DNA of 64,000 nucleotides from Tubiluchus corallicola (GCA_030141605.1 JAQGDQ010000024.1:1007501-1071500), one strand, 5' to 3'. Shown: positions 1-13,843, numbered from the stretch's first letter. The notes: a model not told the origin generated them from the sequence alone. Translations and numbers: made by a program.

Positions 1-3000
1 AGGTGTAGCCCTGGGGAAACACAGTGAGGAAAGACTGATGCATAAACTGAGTGAATCGTGAAGCAGAATTTATAATGCAAGATGTCAATGTGCTGCACAT
101 GTCATAACTGTAAATTTCTCATTGTCTAATATATCTATTCAGTTAAAGACCTCTTTTACATCATTGTTATTATCATCGTCGTTCTTACTATTGTTATTGT
201 TATCACTATATCCTTGTTAACAGCAGCAACAGCAGCAAAAACAATGATTTCATTGTCATCCTTGATGTCTGATCGTTATGAAAATCATCATAAGAGTCAG
301 TATTTCTGTCAACTTTCCCATCGCATATGAACGAGCGACGGATGTTAACTTCTTATCCTATTTCAGTTTTTCCTACTTATGATAGTCTTTACTAGGCAGA
401 AATGTAATACTTGACCTACACTGTCTTCGGTATAATGATATAGTGTCTTTCGTTTAAATTTTTGAGTTTGACTTGTGTAATTGTGTTCTTGATAACGTGG
501 TATAGGTTTTTTTGTAGCGCAGTATATGTGTGTAATTGTAGCTTTATAATTGTTGTGTGCATTGTGTGATTTGTAAGTGTGATTGCCCAATAAAATAAAT
601 AAAAAATATATAAAACTAAATTTAACTGTGTAAAACCAAATGAAATGTGTAAACCCACACATTTTTGTTGTCTAGTACTCCTTTTTATAGGCCTATAATT
701 AATTTCCGTTTTCCTGAAATTTACGACAATGAAGTCCAAATTGTAATAGAAAAAGTATCATTAAATTTTTGGAGTTACGTCGTGAACCACATTATACTTG
801 CAACGTGACCATAACGTCGAGGAGTAATCATAACACACTTTGACCATGAAATAAGTAATTGCCTTTCACCGGAAATAGATTCTTTTGAAAAACTTTATGA
901 TAATTTGCAGTAATTTTTACCCGTATTTTTAGCGCACGAACTTGTGTAAAATAATAACTGGGCGCGTCTACATACTTTGCATTACGCGTAAGAGCGCATT
1001 AAAATTATTTTAACTATATGATAATGTAAAATACGAGTATCAATTATGCATCATCATTTCAGCGATTAATTTGATGTGAGTCGATTGATAATTCTGCCAA
1101 ATGGCTACTCTGAAAATTACATGAATGAGTGACCCGACATCCTCTTTCCAGTACAACTAAATTATACTTGCTTGTAAACAATGTTTAAACATCTACAGAT
1201 TATATTCACTTTTTAACTGAATCTTTTGCAGTTTAGAAGAAGCAGCAAGAAGAAGATTGCTTTACTCTGGCGGAGTCATTTTGATGGTCAAGTTCAGTTC
1301 ATGCACTGCACCCAGACAAGTCCCTCGCACGGATAGTTTCGCTTTCATTTTGCTAATTCGGCACTTTGAAATGGGGGACAAGAACTTATTTTTCAGATAA
1401 CTTACATTTGATTGGCAATAGCAGAAAAATAACTGTTTATGCAATTACCAAAATCAATGCTAATTTATTTCAACATTGTAAGCAACTGATAGAAAAACAA
1501 GGAAAGCGGTTTCCAAAGTGTTTTATAGAGAGTTGTTTTCCAAAATTTCGTACAAAACGTTTAATGTCTATTCGACGGAAAAGTCTTGCTCCGGATCAAA
1601 AACTTCTCTCACTTCAGCTACATAATTATATTAATTGTAAGTAAACATTGCATAATGCATAGATAAAAGACTGCACAATAAATGACCGCCATATCTATTA
1701 AAATAGGAAATAAATGTCTATATATGCTAAAAACTGAAACAGCATAAGTTTGTGTTGAAGGTTAGCATTGTCGTGACAATAAGTTGAGAAACAAGGATAA
1801 CCACATTGTTAAACCAATTATCTCGTTTTACGCTGGTGATCCCGAAAAGCTCACACCTGCAGCAAAATGAATGAAAATTGTTACACCATGTTGCAGAGCG
1901 TTGTGGCACACTTTCACCTGATGCGTCAACTATATTTAGGCATTATTAATAAGTAAGAGATGCTGGAACCAGGTACAATTGATCACTGCGAAGAGTCCGC
2001 TGAGTAGGTAAACGAATGCATAATGAGTTGCAGACCTATATTCAATAATATATTTACAATTCAGCTAATTACTTATATCCTAAAATTTTGCACCTAATCG
2101 AATGAAAGCACTGAGCCTGGATTTGAACCAGGGCGGTTTTGACTTAAGTGTCACGAGACAACTAAATAACAAACAGCCTTTGTGATGAAGACAAGCTCTA
2201 ATTAATTTTAAAATTCGAGCTCACTTCTGAGTTTTCACTCCGTATTTTTCCTTTGGTCAGGTTTGGCTTTAAATTTTAGGCCTAATAACTGCGGGTTGAA
2301 ACTAATATTAAAATTAATATTACAATTAGTTCACAACTGGCGTTCAACGGGAATTCAGAATACCATGTGGATCACAACATTCTCTGACTACATTATCAAT
2401 TTAGTGTTTCAACAACGTGCAGTCCTTCCTACTACCCATTGCTCTGAGAGATTCTCAATGCCACCCCCCGAAATTGCCATTAATATGGTTTCTTGAGGTT
2501 CCTGAAAAAGGTAGAAAAAATAGCAAAGCCTACTAGTGCAGTAGTTCTTTTTAGATTTTCGTTTAACTTGACTAAAAAAATTGTCAAAGGTTTTAGTTCA
2601 ACTTGCCTATTTTCCATCATTTTACGTTGTTCATTAAAAAGTAGAAAAATGTATAAACGGCATAATGTTTCTGAGACACCATGTACGCCATACATATGCA
2701 ATATATAAATAACTGTATATATATAGGAATGCATCAATTAACGTGTTTTCTGCTGTCAAAAACTTCATTTTTACGAAAGTGAGTAAATAGTTGAACAAAA
2801 AACGAAAGAGTGGCCATTTGCGGGACACATATGAAACATGAAAGATAGTTCCATAAAACTTAAAAATGACTTTTTATAAACTTTTTATGAACTAACTTCT
2901 TTTATTTTCTGTATACCAGACAGTTTATAACTCTGTATCATCTTAAAATCGAAAAAATAAACAGTTACACATGATAAAAATTTACGTGTTTCGCGAAAGG

Positions 3001-3264
3001 TATTCTTGAAGTTTCGAATAACTAGATGAAACCCCACCCCTTTACCAAACTAACTTCTTGTTTGCCCGCCTGGCTGCAAGCTCCTCCTTCATTAACAGAC
3101 GTAGGAGAGATTCCTCTACAGCCGATTTTACCGGAAAATCTGGAAGAATTTTTGTCTGAGCATTTGTAATTCTCACTGAGCTGAAAGCCCGGAGGTTCTG
3201 TTGATGTTACTAGATTTTTAATCACGAATATTAGAAGTTTGATACAGTGTTTCCGGGTTCCAAC
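1..3264. other. Intergenic region upstream of the BARX gene
   Basis: I see no convincing gene here. Open frames are short and lack recognisable domains or paired splice signals. A plus-strand run of overlapping AATAAA-like signals at about 588-605 follows GT-rich sequence and could be the 3' end of a transcript or retroposon entering from the left, but nothing proves this. A tRNA-like T-arm on the minus strand near 2116-2132 is listed separately. The last few hundred bases should contain the promoter and 5' UTR of the homeobox gene, but I could not place a TATA box or start site. Confidence 0.5.
2105..2185 (-). repeat. Degenerate tRNA-like (SINE-type) fragment
   Basis: On the minus strand a perfect five-pair stem (CCTGG/CCAGG, 2116-2132) closes a seven-base loop TTCAAAT. 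This matches the T-arm and B-box consensus GGTTCRANNCC of tRNA genes. Upstream on the same strand is a tRNA-like anticodon-arm region, but the acceptor stem does not pair and the A-box is poor. It is therefore better read as a tRNA-derived SINE remnant than as a working tRNA gene. Confidence 0.35.
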
Positions 3265-6200
3265 ATGGCCGTTTTACCAATCACGACGAAGAACATTCGA
3301 GAGGTGAATAAACGCTCGTTTATGATAAAAGATATTCTTGAGGGGGAGACAGCAAAGCTTCGGATAGAATCGTTTCTGTTTAATGACTCCCAATTTTGTA
3401 CTGGAGCAGAAAAATCTTCCATAGAACAACGCAATATTGCACCTTGGTTTTGTAGTAAATTTGATAAAATTTGCTGCCCTCAGCCACGGTTACCTGTCGA
3501 GATAAATTCAGCACTGCAAACACCAGGAGTTTTAGGTTTATATCAAAATGCAGGACAACTTAATGAGGTTGTGGTACCAGTGCCAACATCTTTATTACAG
3601 AATAGATACACCTGTCGTGCTTACTCAGGTAAGAAAGAATATTATTATTTACAAAATTATAGTTATATTAGGCTTATAAAATCTAGAAGAATTTACCGAC
3701 TTCTTCAAATGGAGTTGTGGGTTTTCTTCTATAATAAATTTACCAAATGAATTAAATGGCATTATGCTAGTAAACAGTGAATCCACTCGCGCTAACGAAT
3801 TATTAAGTAAATAATATTAAATAACGCACCTGATTAATTTAAGATCTGTTTTAATTTTATCATCCGAGTGAATTTACTTGCAATCAATAAACATATGTTA
3901 GTATTAATTTCTTACCGCAAGGAGACGATTTTTCTAACAAAAGCCCTACCACAGCGGGCCTATTACATTTTTCTATTATTTGAATCATTGTCAGTATTAC
4001 AATGATTACAGTCAAAGATATTAGGCCTATACCATACTTCGCTTGACATAACTGTCATGTGTGTTTATTTATTTTATTCAGGTCTACATATACAAATAAT
4101 CAACATAAAAAGTTGAGAGTTACATAAAATCATAACCAAATTATAAATTAGCACGATGCATCTTTTCTGGCTTGACTTTATAATACATGTATATACACCA
4201 GAGTGAAGAAAATGGTGATTGCGAAATGACACACCTATTTTGCTTTATAACACTAACAAAGGTTTTCATTAAGAAATTTAAAAGTTTGTACATAATCTTG
4301 TGTTTAGCGCACACAAACAATAATGCTCTTAAACATGTATATACACTAGAGTGAAGAAAATGGTGATTGCGAAATGACACACCTATTTTGCTTTATAACA
4401 CTAACAAAGGTTTTCATTAAGAAATTTAAAAGTTTGTACATAATCTTGTGTTTAGCGCACACAAACAATAATGCTCTTAAAGAGCTTTAGAATTTTTGCT
4501 TGTGCCTATTACTATATCCCTATAGTTTTAATTAAACCAGCTTTTTAAACTTTTTAATCCCTACAAAACGATAAGCGGATTTTTCCATGTTATATGTACG
4601 TTTTCGAAAAATTGTTTGGAGTCTTTCAAGAAAGGGATCCTGCCGTCTGCACACCTAAAAAGAAATTCGTATTAGCTTAACCGTAACAGAAACTGACTAA
4701 CGATTGTCAAAAGATTTAAGGAACTATATTTCAGAAATTCAGGATGTGAATCGCTCACCTTTTTTTAGGTTTATTTATTTTTGCTTCTCCGATACTTTAA
4801 GTTACATCTTGCTTATTTTGTGTGAAAATTTTGTCTTAATCTATTACAGCGAAAATATTTTTCAGCTTGAAATAACTTTCACTAATAGCAAATCGCAAAC
4901 CCCTATTAACTGTAACAAAAATAATATTTCGATGACTAATATGTTTGAATGTTTATTATGATTGATCATGAATTGGCGCCCAAATTTGGCCAACAGAAGG
5001 CTTAATGGTGGCAAAGGTTGTTTTTGTTGGAGAATATTATACTCAGCTCCACACGGTTACAAAAACTTGGATGCTTGCTCGGCCTGTAATATTAAGTGTT
5101 GTTGTAAGACGCTCCCACTGTTAGTTCATTACAAGGACTAAGTCTTAGTTCTTATGCATCAATGAAAGTTTTATATTTACATGTTTTTCAATGTGATTGG
5201 TGGTTTTTGTTATGCGTTTTTAGCAACAGTTGAAAATAATTTTGACCAGACTGTGTCTGATTGACTGTCATTCAAATAAACAAGGTGCATGATCGTGTCA
5301 TCAACTTTTTAAAGGCTTTTTGGAATGAAATAACTAACATGGGGTTTGGTGCACTGGTTCAACTGAGTGACTGGGGAGAAGACGAACGGGCGACCCAAGA
5401 AAGATTGTATCAAGTGGCGCAGAAAAATGTACTGTAGTTTAGACTACAATACTATTAGAAATAAGCATCCCACAAAGTCGAAATTTCGATGCGCGATATT
5501 GTGATGCATTAACTTTGGGCTGCGAAAGTTATAAGTTTATAGTTTTAATGGCCGAAGAGTTTTTGCATATTAAAAATTTAAGTACTAAAACAATGTTAAC
5601 TAATCATCAATTAAGAAAGTCTCGTTGAGGCACAAAGTACTTAATACTACCAGCTAAACGATAAAAATTCAAATAAACAAGGTTACATCAAGCATGGTCT
5701 TCACCTCAAAAGATACAAAGCACAAATAAAAATTTGTTATCAAACAAAAATTGAACTTTTGTCTGGAACTATCGTCTGAGCTAAGAAACCTGCAATTCCC
5801 TTGAAAAGAAAGTGCAGGACGGCCGCACAAAGCTGCTTGACGCAGATAAACTAAATACAACAATTGTCGGGTGCTGGGACCAACTACCTCTAAAGAAGTA
5901 AGAAACTGCATGAGCTGTTGAAAGAAACGCTTTCATCTAGTTTGTGAAACGTCTAGATTAATAAACGTAGTTTCAGCATGGTTTTTACACAATTTCTTAG
6001 ACGTTTGTTTCCTAAAATCTGCCATTTTAAATCTACCGATCTTTGCCCAAGGCGTTTTTTTTTGTCTTTCAGTCGGCCATCTCCAAGTGCTTGATCAATC
6101 TTTCGTGAGGTAGCCTTAGATAAGTATATATTATGCCACCCATACCCGCAGCCAGTCGCCCAGTTATAGCAGACTTTTTAACGGTTTCGTCAATGTTGCA

Positions 6201-9200
6201 CTTTCGACAGGCGCTTGATTATTATTGTGAGGAAAATGTCTCTTTTTTACTACAGAAATCGTTAAAATTTCATTCTGCATTTTCCCCCTTTCGAATCATC
6301 CAGCATCTTCAAGAAAGAACTAAGTTGCGTGCATCACGGTTTTTAATTTATGAAATCTTTGGAAAATGATGGGACTAAAAGAGCTGACAAGCTTTTCTCT
6401 TCCCCTGGGCCTTCGTGAAGCCGACCAAATCTGACTTCTCCCACATTTGCACTTGCATTTAGGAGAATTAACATGAGTGTAATGAAGCACTCGTTGCAGG
6501 AAACGGATTACCATTATCTTGCCGTATTCCGTGATTGCAATAGAATATTTCCTGATAATAAAGCCAACGTATACAGAATTCGTTGTTCACAATTCACTTC
6601 TATTTTTTTTATAATATTTTTTGTTATTTTGTAACCTTCTGCACTTGCGCTTTTAATGTTCATAAACTCAAACTTTGAACAATCAACTGTGTTCACTGCA
6701 AGGCCCTACTTGTGCCCGGAACTGCTCGTTTGTTGCTTTTGATTAAACTGTTTTTTATTGGATTCCATATTGTCATCAACACACAAATAACAACCCGACC
6801 ATCAAGGGGATTCATTACTGCACACGTCATTCCCGTTACGTATTATGTCTGTTCTAAAAAGTCAAACTGTTTTCTGCGCGTTCAAGAAAGTTGCGCCATT
6901 GAGACGCTGCAGAACATCAAGTGTTGTAGTGCAGTTAAACGCTCTTCTACTCAGCGTGCTATCACTAATTGGTAAACCGAAACTTGCGCAAAGTATATAT
7001 TAGCAGACGATTATGGTTGTGATTGGGAAACCACCAGCAGTGACCACTCCTAACTTTGACGGGCGTAAGCGATATAGGAAATCATTTTCAAAGAAAATAC
7101 TGTAACTGTCCGAAAAGCTTGTTGATTTGTACAAGGCAAACCATAGCAGCTTAAACATTTTCCTGCAATGTTGATCCAACCGTCAGTTGAAGTTTCTTTC
7201 TTGCTATTACTCAGAATGATCTGAAGAACTCAAGGAAAAAAAGCACGGAACGGTGGGGCACACAAAAATACTTTAAAGAAAACATTGTGGCAACTCCATG
7301 TAGTTCTCTCTAGAAAATGAACAAATAGATATAATAAGCAATGCAAATACGATTCCGTTAACTGGGTATGTCTATGTTATCGCAATTATTAATCGCTTGG
7401 GACACTAGATAATAACACACTCTACCTTCCGCAGCCACTCTAAGTCCTTCTAACATTTTGGTGAACCTTGAAATAAGCCTAACTTTCAAGAAGGCTTGCC
7501 TTTCCTTTAAGGAGGTAGGAGTAGAAACAGAGATCTAAGTCAAAATATGAAAATTTTAGGCAAACTCCTCGATCACACGAGTAAATGTGTGAGGCTGATT
7601 TGCAGTAGGTCATCTTTCTATTTTCAACAAAACTATCATCTTCTTTCTTTTCACTATTGCACATTTTCTCTCTCTTTCTCTCTCTCACACACACTTTCTC
7701 TTTTCCTCTCTCTCCTTTTCTTTCTCCTCTCTCTCTTTCTCTGTCTGCATGCTATAATTGGACCAGGTAGCCTACAGTCAAGTGATAATTAGCCACGAGC
7801 ATCGTGCATACTGGTTAGTCACACGTGAAAGTAATATTCTACAAGTATTAACGTAAGTTAGCCACACTCGACCAGGTATAGTCAGGTGTCAACACGGTTA
7901 CGGCTTTACGCTCGCGGATTTGGATCTGAATTGATTTAGTATTGTTAGGTACGAAAGAACTTTCTAAAACTCTGTACTAACGGCTAGATTACTGCGATTT
8001 CGTTTCTACTGAAACAACGGTTTATTCTAAACTATATAAGTATAATGTATTTTTATTGAGATATTATTGCTAAACCATTTTACTGAAATATTTTTAAGTG
8101 AAATTCGCTTATGAGGGACGTTGACGTTATTATTTTTTGTTTTGTTTTCTTGAGCTACGGAACGAGAAAAGAGGAGGCAGAGGAAGAAAAAGTTATATAA
8201 AGGTAGACAACAAACAAATAGACAAACAGACAGGCAGGCAAGACGGGCAGACTGTAAGAGAAACGCAGCGCTGCGAAGGAAGTAAGAGAGAGAGGGAGAA
8301 AGAGAGACGGAGAGAGAAAGAGACAGACGTGGGAGGAAGAGAGGTGTGTATGTGAGAAAGAGAGAGAAATGTACAAAAGAAAAAAGACGACAGTTTCATC
8401 GAAAATAGAAAGACGACCCACCGTCAATCAGTCACTCCATAATTTTAAAGTTCCTTTTACTGGTTTTAGTCACCATTTCTTTCATTTCTTCGTAAAAGCT
8501 ATTGTTGCTTTCAAACCGTTGACCAGCTGATTGAAAGTATGTGATTTCTTTGAAATTATTCCTATGTTCAACGTCATTAAGTAAATCATTGCAATTTATT
8601 ACTTGCTTTTCCTGCTTAGGTAAACCAATACACAAATACAGTAGGACCGAATCGTTTGCGATGTCTGTGTCTGTCAGTAATTAAAAACTAAAAAGTTCTT
8701 GTGTCTTTCTAACCATGTTTTTTGCGTTTGAACTACTGTTTGTTAACTGCATAAAAAATGTAAGCATTACTTTTTCCAGATTTTGTAGGTATTCCACCAG
8801 GGTCACTCGCACATTCAGTGAATCGACTTCCGGTGCAGTTTCCGATGTACCTTCAACAAACATCACCCAAACTAGAAGACAGTAAACACAAAAAATGTCG
8901 TAGAAGCCGAACTGTATTCACGGAATTACAGTTGATGGGGCTAGAAAAAAGGTTGGGTAATTTTGTAAATCAATGTCATACTCGTTTTTGAAATCTATGT
9001 AATGATCAAGTTTTAGTAATCGTTTGCTTATACATATCAAAAAGACGTTTCGAGTATTGGTACGGAAATTTTAAGCGCATCTAAACTTTCTCCCGGTGAC
9101 TACTATGCACAAAAGACTTAGCTTTTTCCTTTTTATTACAGATTCGAAAGCCAAAAATATCTTTCAACGCCTGATAGAATAGAATTAGCTGAGAAGCTGA

Positions 9201-12200
9201 GCTTAAGTCAGCTACAAGTGAAAACCTGGTACCAAAACCGGCGTATGAAATGGAAGAAACAGGTAAAGTGACGTGTGATTTTTATGCAGCCTCATCTCAC
9301 CTCATCTCAACATCATATGACACACACTCATGTTCCGCCCGTTCATATCAGTGTTACTATATATTATGTATTATATATATTAAAAAGTATTCTGTCCGAT
9401 GACTGATGAGCAGTAGTAACAAAAAATATTCTCTCAACACCACTTTTTATCTGTCTCAACACCACAACAGGCCACAAGAAAGTGGTGTTGACAGAATCTT
9501 TCATTTCAATGCCCAGTCTCTCAATATTAGCAATTTACTTTGGAGTGAATTGCTAGATTGGAGTTATGGAGACGTCATGCACCTCATGCACAACTTCCAC
9601 ATAATTATTTACTCACATCTTACATTCATGTGATCTCAAGCCCTGTGATGTCATCTGCTCAAAAAATTTTTCTATTGAAAGAATATTTAACGGTCGAAAA
9701 ATCGATCATATTTCGGACGGAAATAGATTTTTCGCAATATAAAAACTCGGCTGAAATGATGGTAATAAGCTAGTTGTTCAAAGATTATAGACCCGCGTTT
9801 AATGAGCGACTTTAATAGAGCTATTCGCGTGAACGTAACCCAAAAACAATGACGTTCAGAAGGGTAAACTTCGCCTAGTGAACGTGATTAGGTCTATACG
9901 CCACATCAACCACTCCGCTAACATATGGTTTGGAAAACTCCATTAAAACTCCTATCAGTGACATTTTAACTGGCTTTAAACAAACACTTTAGTAAAGCAC
10001 GATTTAGGCTATTAAATCAATCAGCTGCTGCGGGGTTCTTGGAGCAGCGCCTGGAGGCAAACTTTGGCTAACTGCAAAAAATCAAGGAACCCAACGAGAA
10101 AACGGCACTAGAAACAGCACCACCGTCAGCACCCTCAACATTATCACGACCATAACCCCTGTGATCATCGTCACTGCTGACAAAATTGACCACTACACAA
10201 ACGACAGCCACAACTCTGTCACTAGTCCTGTGCTCACTGCTAATGATATTACTACCACTACTGCTTTGCCACGACCCTGCTATCGCGACTACCATCAACC
10301 CAGCATCATTATCATCACTATCCTATAATTAATGATGGTGGAACCTAATTACAGTAAAATGTGCTTATAATAGTTATGATCGACTATTGTGGTTCATTAG
10401 CTTCATAATTGATGTATGCCTTGAAGTTGTTAGTTAGGAAATGGAGAATCGACTAAAAATTTGATGAAATTTGCGCTCCTACTGCAGCCTAATAAGTCTA
10501 CCTTGAAATTTTACCGGAGATGCTCATAAATAAACAAACTGTCATCTACAGACCAGCATTAACCGCGTGTCAGTGTAAACACTGGTGGGACGTAGGGTAT
10601 TCACTGATGGTTTGAGGAGATGGGGCGGTATTGTCTGTCAACCACGCGGGGTTTCAGAAGTTTAGTCGGTGTAAATTTGCCCAAATCCTTTAACCGTGTT
10701 TTGTCAAGTGGCCGCTCGTAGAGAGTGAACAGGAGCTAATAATGTGCCGTAGAGAAGCTTGATATGTTATGTCAAGTGGCCAACCGACGTTAAGAGCTGC
10801 GGTTAGCAAAAGCTGGGCAAAGTAAACTATTTACTTGCACAGTTTGTCTTTTCCGCCAATTTATCGCTCCATAATTAACATTTAAGGCGTCCTGTTCTAA
10901 ACTCCGCTTGGTCTCTAGTAAATAATAGTTTATTTAGTTATCATTATTTATTTTATGCCTTGCGGCCCTATGACTGGATACATATAGGCATGTAAAGTAT
11001 TTTCTTTACGTAATATAAAGTAATTATAGTTTCGGTTTACATAGCGATGTAGGCTTAATAATCTTCTATATTGAAAATTATTTATTCCGCTACGCAAATT
11101 GACGTCGGCCCGTTTGACTACAATTATAATGAAGCTAAATTAACTAACAGTTGTGCAATATTTATAAAAAATAATAACAGCTATAATTTTCACACGCTTA
11201 TACTTTTCCTAAGCAAAGCTGTAAGAAAAGAGAATGAGGGATTCTAATTTTATAAGTAAAAATGCAGTCTATTAGTAATTAAAGTTCTTTCCTAGTGAAG
11301 CTCATATAAAAAGATACGATATTACTTTAGGTTTATTTTGATTTCGTATTAGAGGATGTGAAAATAACATAAACAGTACACAAATCTTTATGCCACCTGT
11401 GCTAAGTCAATGATCTTTCAGTGCAGATGGCTAAAATGACTTTGTTCAGAAAGATTGAAAATCATCATGTGAAGCCATTTTGCCTTTTCCCTGCAGAGCA
11501 GATGTGAATCCTCAAAACCACTTTAGCAAAATCAACATCAAAATCTGTTTTCAGAACATCAAATTTTCGCAGAGCAATAACGTTAATGAGTTAGTAAATT
11601 GCTTAAACTCGGCAGGTAATTTTTTCATCCTGATCAAAAAGCAGGAGGCTTCCACTTTGTCCTACTTGACTAGCCTACTTGATGGAAATGAGTATTTCGT
11701 TTCATCAAAACAACAAAGTTGAAATTACCTTTATTAAATCGAGCTAGACTACTAGAATCTGTAGATGTGGAAACGAGAAACCAAACCGTTTGTACAGATT
11801 TAAACAGTTTACGCCCACGCAGGTTCATTAGTAATAGAGACTCAGTAATCACTGCACATGTGCAACGCCAGCGCAGCTACTAAGCGCATATATCTTACAT
11901 TCAGTTTACACAAGTGGATTTTACAAATAACAGGAAAGCCAATATTCGTTGCAGATATTTGGAAATAAAAATAAGCGAGTCGGCTATTAAATCTAACCCC
12001 TTTCGCCCCGCTCTAGGCGGGATGCCAATTGATAATGGATATCAGGGTTTCGTACCGGAAGCGATCATTAGAGAAACACATGTAGTTAGTGACAATTGGC
12101 AGATGACTGGCATCCCCAGTCACGTGGTCTGCTCAGTAGAATGAAAAGCAGATTTCGTGTTTTTAATTTCTCATTTCAATCGCAGCGTGACTTTAAATTG

Positions 12201-13435
12201 TGTTTTCTCAAGCGTTGTAGAAATGAAAACGTGACAGCATAATACAGACAGGCGATTTGCAAAAATATGGTTCTCTATGGCTGTATAATTATGATTAATA
12301 TGCAAAAGCTGATAATCACTTACAACTTTAAAACAGTAGGACTTCACGGCTCAGTCTTAATTTCCTAACCTTTCACTTGTTTCGTTGTTGTGCGTATGAA
12401 AGTTAAATATAAGTGTCAATAAAAAATAAACTTTAACCCCGAAAATGAGATAAATACTGGCTTATTTTTTATGTTATACTCACGTATAAACTAATTTCAT
12501 CATCCTATTCTTCCCTATTTACGTCAAAGTTTAAACAAACAGATGCTGTATAACATATAATTTTATGTCATGTTGTTCTTAAAAAACAGTTTAATAAACC
12601 TGGATTTCCCTTAAGTGGTGTACCTTTCAAGAGAAAGTGCCAGTGACATTTTGTATATATTTAGCAGTGATTATACGACTAAGCATGAATAATATTGAAA
12701 GTGATGGTGTAAAAATCAATCACATATGTAGCCACGAAAAGCGGCAACATTCCATAAACATTGCACGTAAATAAGTACGCAAATGTTTCCGGACCCCCTA
12801 TAGAAATCTTACAACAAAAATTAGGCATGTTGAAAAGACCTTGGCTCAGTAATAGCATTTGCAATGTTGATACGAAACGTGTGTATAAGTAAGTTGCGTA
12901 AATTCGAAAATGTCAAAATTCAGACTGTTTAATAGGTTTTGTTGACCATGTAAAAATTTAACCATACTGGCATTCTAGCACGAAATCGATGATGCATCGC
13001 CTGAAATTGACTGACAGAAATGATTTGTAGGTTTAATATGAATTTTGATCTATGTAAAGTTCTTAATATGGAACACAATTTTCATAAAAAACTTTGCAAA
13101 CTTAATGCTGCACCTAATTTTTACTAAACTTGAACTTTTTACGATTGTTCCAGGTTTTACAAGGAGGCGGCCTAGAAGCGCCCACTAAACCAAAAGGCAG
13201 ACCAAAGAAAGCGGGGTCGTTGCCAAAAGAAAGTGGAAGTCGGACGTTCACAACAGAAACGCAGAACAATCTTACTAAACGCACGCCGTTTTCCGCGAAA
13301 GAGTGGTGTTCAAATGACACTACGGATTCCGTCAATGATGAACTATCGCCTGATGTGGCTATAGTGTCTAATGATGATGATGATGATTCTGTCAAACGCA
13401 GCAAAAAACATAAAGATTTAAAAGACGAATTCTGA
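3265..13435 (+). CDS. BARX: BARX-type homeobox transcription factor
   Basis: Four coding exons: 3265-3628, 8780-8951, 9142-9262 and 13154-13435, joined in phases 1, 2 and 0. They give an unbroken 312-residue protein. Residues 19-25 (FMIKDIL) form an eh1-like Groucho-binding motif, at the place where vertebrate BARX has RSFMIEEIL. The homeodomain spans residues 161-220, split by an intron after helix 1. It carries Thr47 (T207), diagnostic of the Bar class, Tyr49, Gln50 (Q210) and Asn51 (N211). Directly after it comes [19 protein letters not shown], the BARX-specific basic tail, rather than a BarH tail. The C-terminus is acidic then basic, with a five-Asp run. The start chosen is the ATG at 3265; an in-frame GTG lies 18 bases upstream. 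It is expected to be a nuclear DNA-binding regulator; vertebrate BARX proteins act in mesenchyme, muscle and cartilage differentiation. Introns 1 (5.2 kb) and 3 (3.9 kb) are large, as often seen where enhancers sit. Confidence 0.93.
4185..4481. repeat. 148-bp tandem duplication, two copies
   Basis: The segment 4185-4332 is repeated at 4333-4480. By eye I find one difference between the copies (C to T in ACACCA versus ACACTA). Such near identity in non-coding DNA means the duplication is recent or kept identical. It lies in BARX intron 1. The unit resembles no family I know. Confidence 0.9.
7662..7745 (+). repeat. Polypyrimidine (CT)n tract
   Basis: An imperfect CT/CTTT run of about 80 bases in BARX intron 1. 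About 540 bp downstream lies a polypurine GA run on the same strand, so the two could pair as an imperfect inverted repeat or form triplex DNA. Confidence 0.8.
8283..8371 (+). repeat. Polypurine (GA)n tract
   Basis: An imperfect AGAGAG/AGGGAG-rich run in BARX intron 1, about 400 bp before exon 2. It is complementary in composition to the CT tract at 7662-7745. The overlapping open frames on both strands come from low complexity, not from genes. Confidence 0.8.
10100..10325. repeat. Low-complexity ACC/ATC/CAC-rich stretch
   Basis: About 220 bases of the plus strand are poor in G and built from degenerate CAN/ACC/ATC triplets. This is the pattern left by a decayed trinucleotide repeat. It sits in BARX intron 3 and keeps a minus-strand frame open by composition alone. 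Confidence 0.6.
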
Positions 13436-13569
13436 AAACACCGTGCAACGTTTTTAAAAACTAATATCATATAGAGCGCCAAGAGAACCAATTGTGTGCT
13501 TTACGTTTTGAATCTCCTAAACCGCCTTTCCAGTTTGTTTTTTATAACGTACCTAATTTATATGAGATC

Positions 13570-13645
13570 ACTAATGTATAAGTGACGTATACGTATTACT
13601 AATGTATAAGTGACGTATATGTATTATTGTATAATGTATAAGTGT
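13570..13645. repeat. 28-bp tandem repeat in the BARX 3' region
   Basis: A 28-bp unit containing AATGTATAAGTGACGTATA occurs at 13570-13597 and 13598-13625, followed by a partial third copy ending near 13640. It begins about 135 bp after the BARX stop codon, so it probably lies in the 3' UTR. Each unit contains TGACGTA, a CRE-like core. Confidence 0.75.
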
Positions 13646-13843
13646 TTGCAAAATTTTCACAATTTACCATGACATACCGAAATCGTGATAACAAAGATAA
13701 ATGCATACTTTACTTAGTTTTAACACTATTATCTAGAAATTGGTTGGAAGACTTGGAGTTTCGGGAGCAAAAAATTTAAATTTCGTTAATTTTCGCATAC
13801 AGCTCTGCTGGCCAGTATTACGGCTTAAAAATGTGCAACGTTT

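Noticed and set aside
1366-1644. 92-codon plus-strand frame upstream of BARX
   Set aside because: It starts from a non-ATG codon, lacks any recognisable domain and has no splice partners; likely chance.
8155-8427. Ser/Leu-rich frames on both strands
   Set aside because: They are readings of the GA/CT low-complexity tract.
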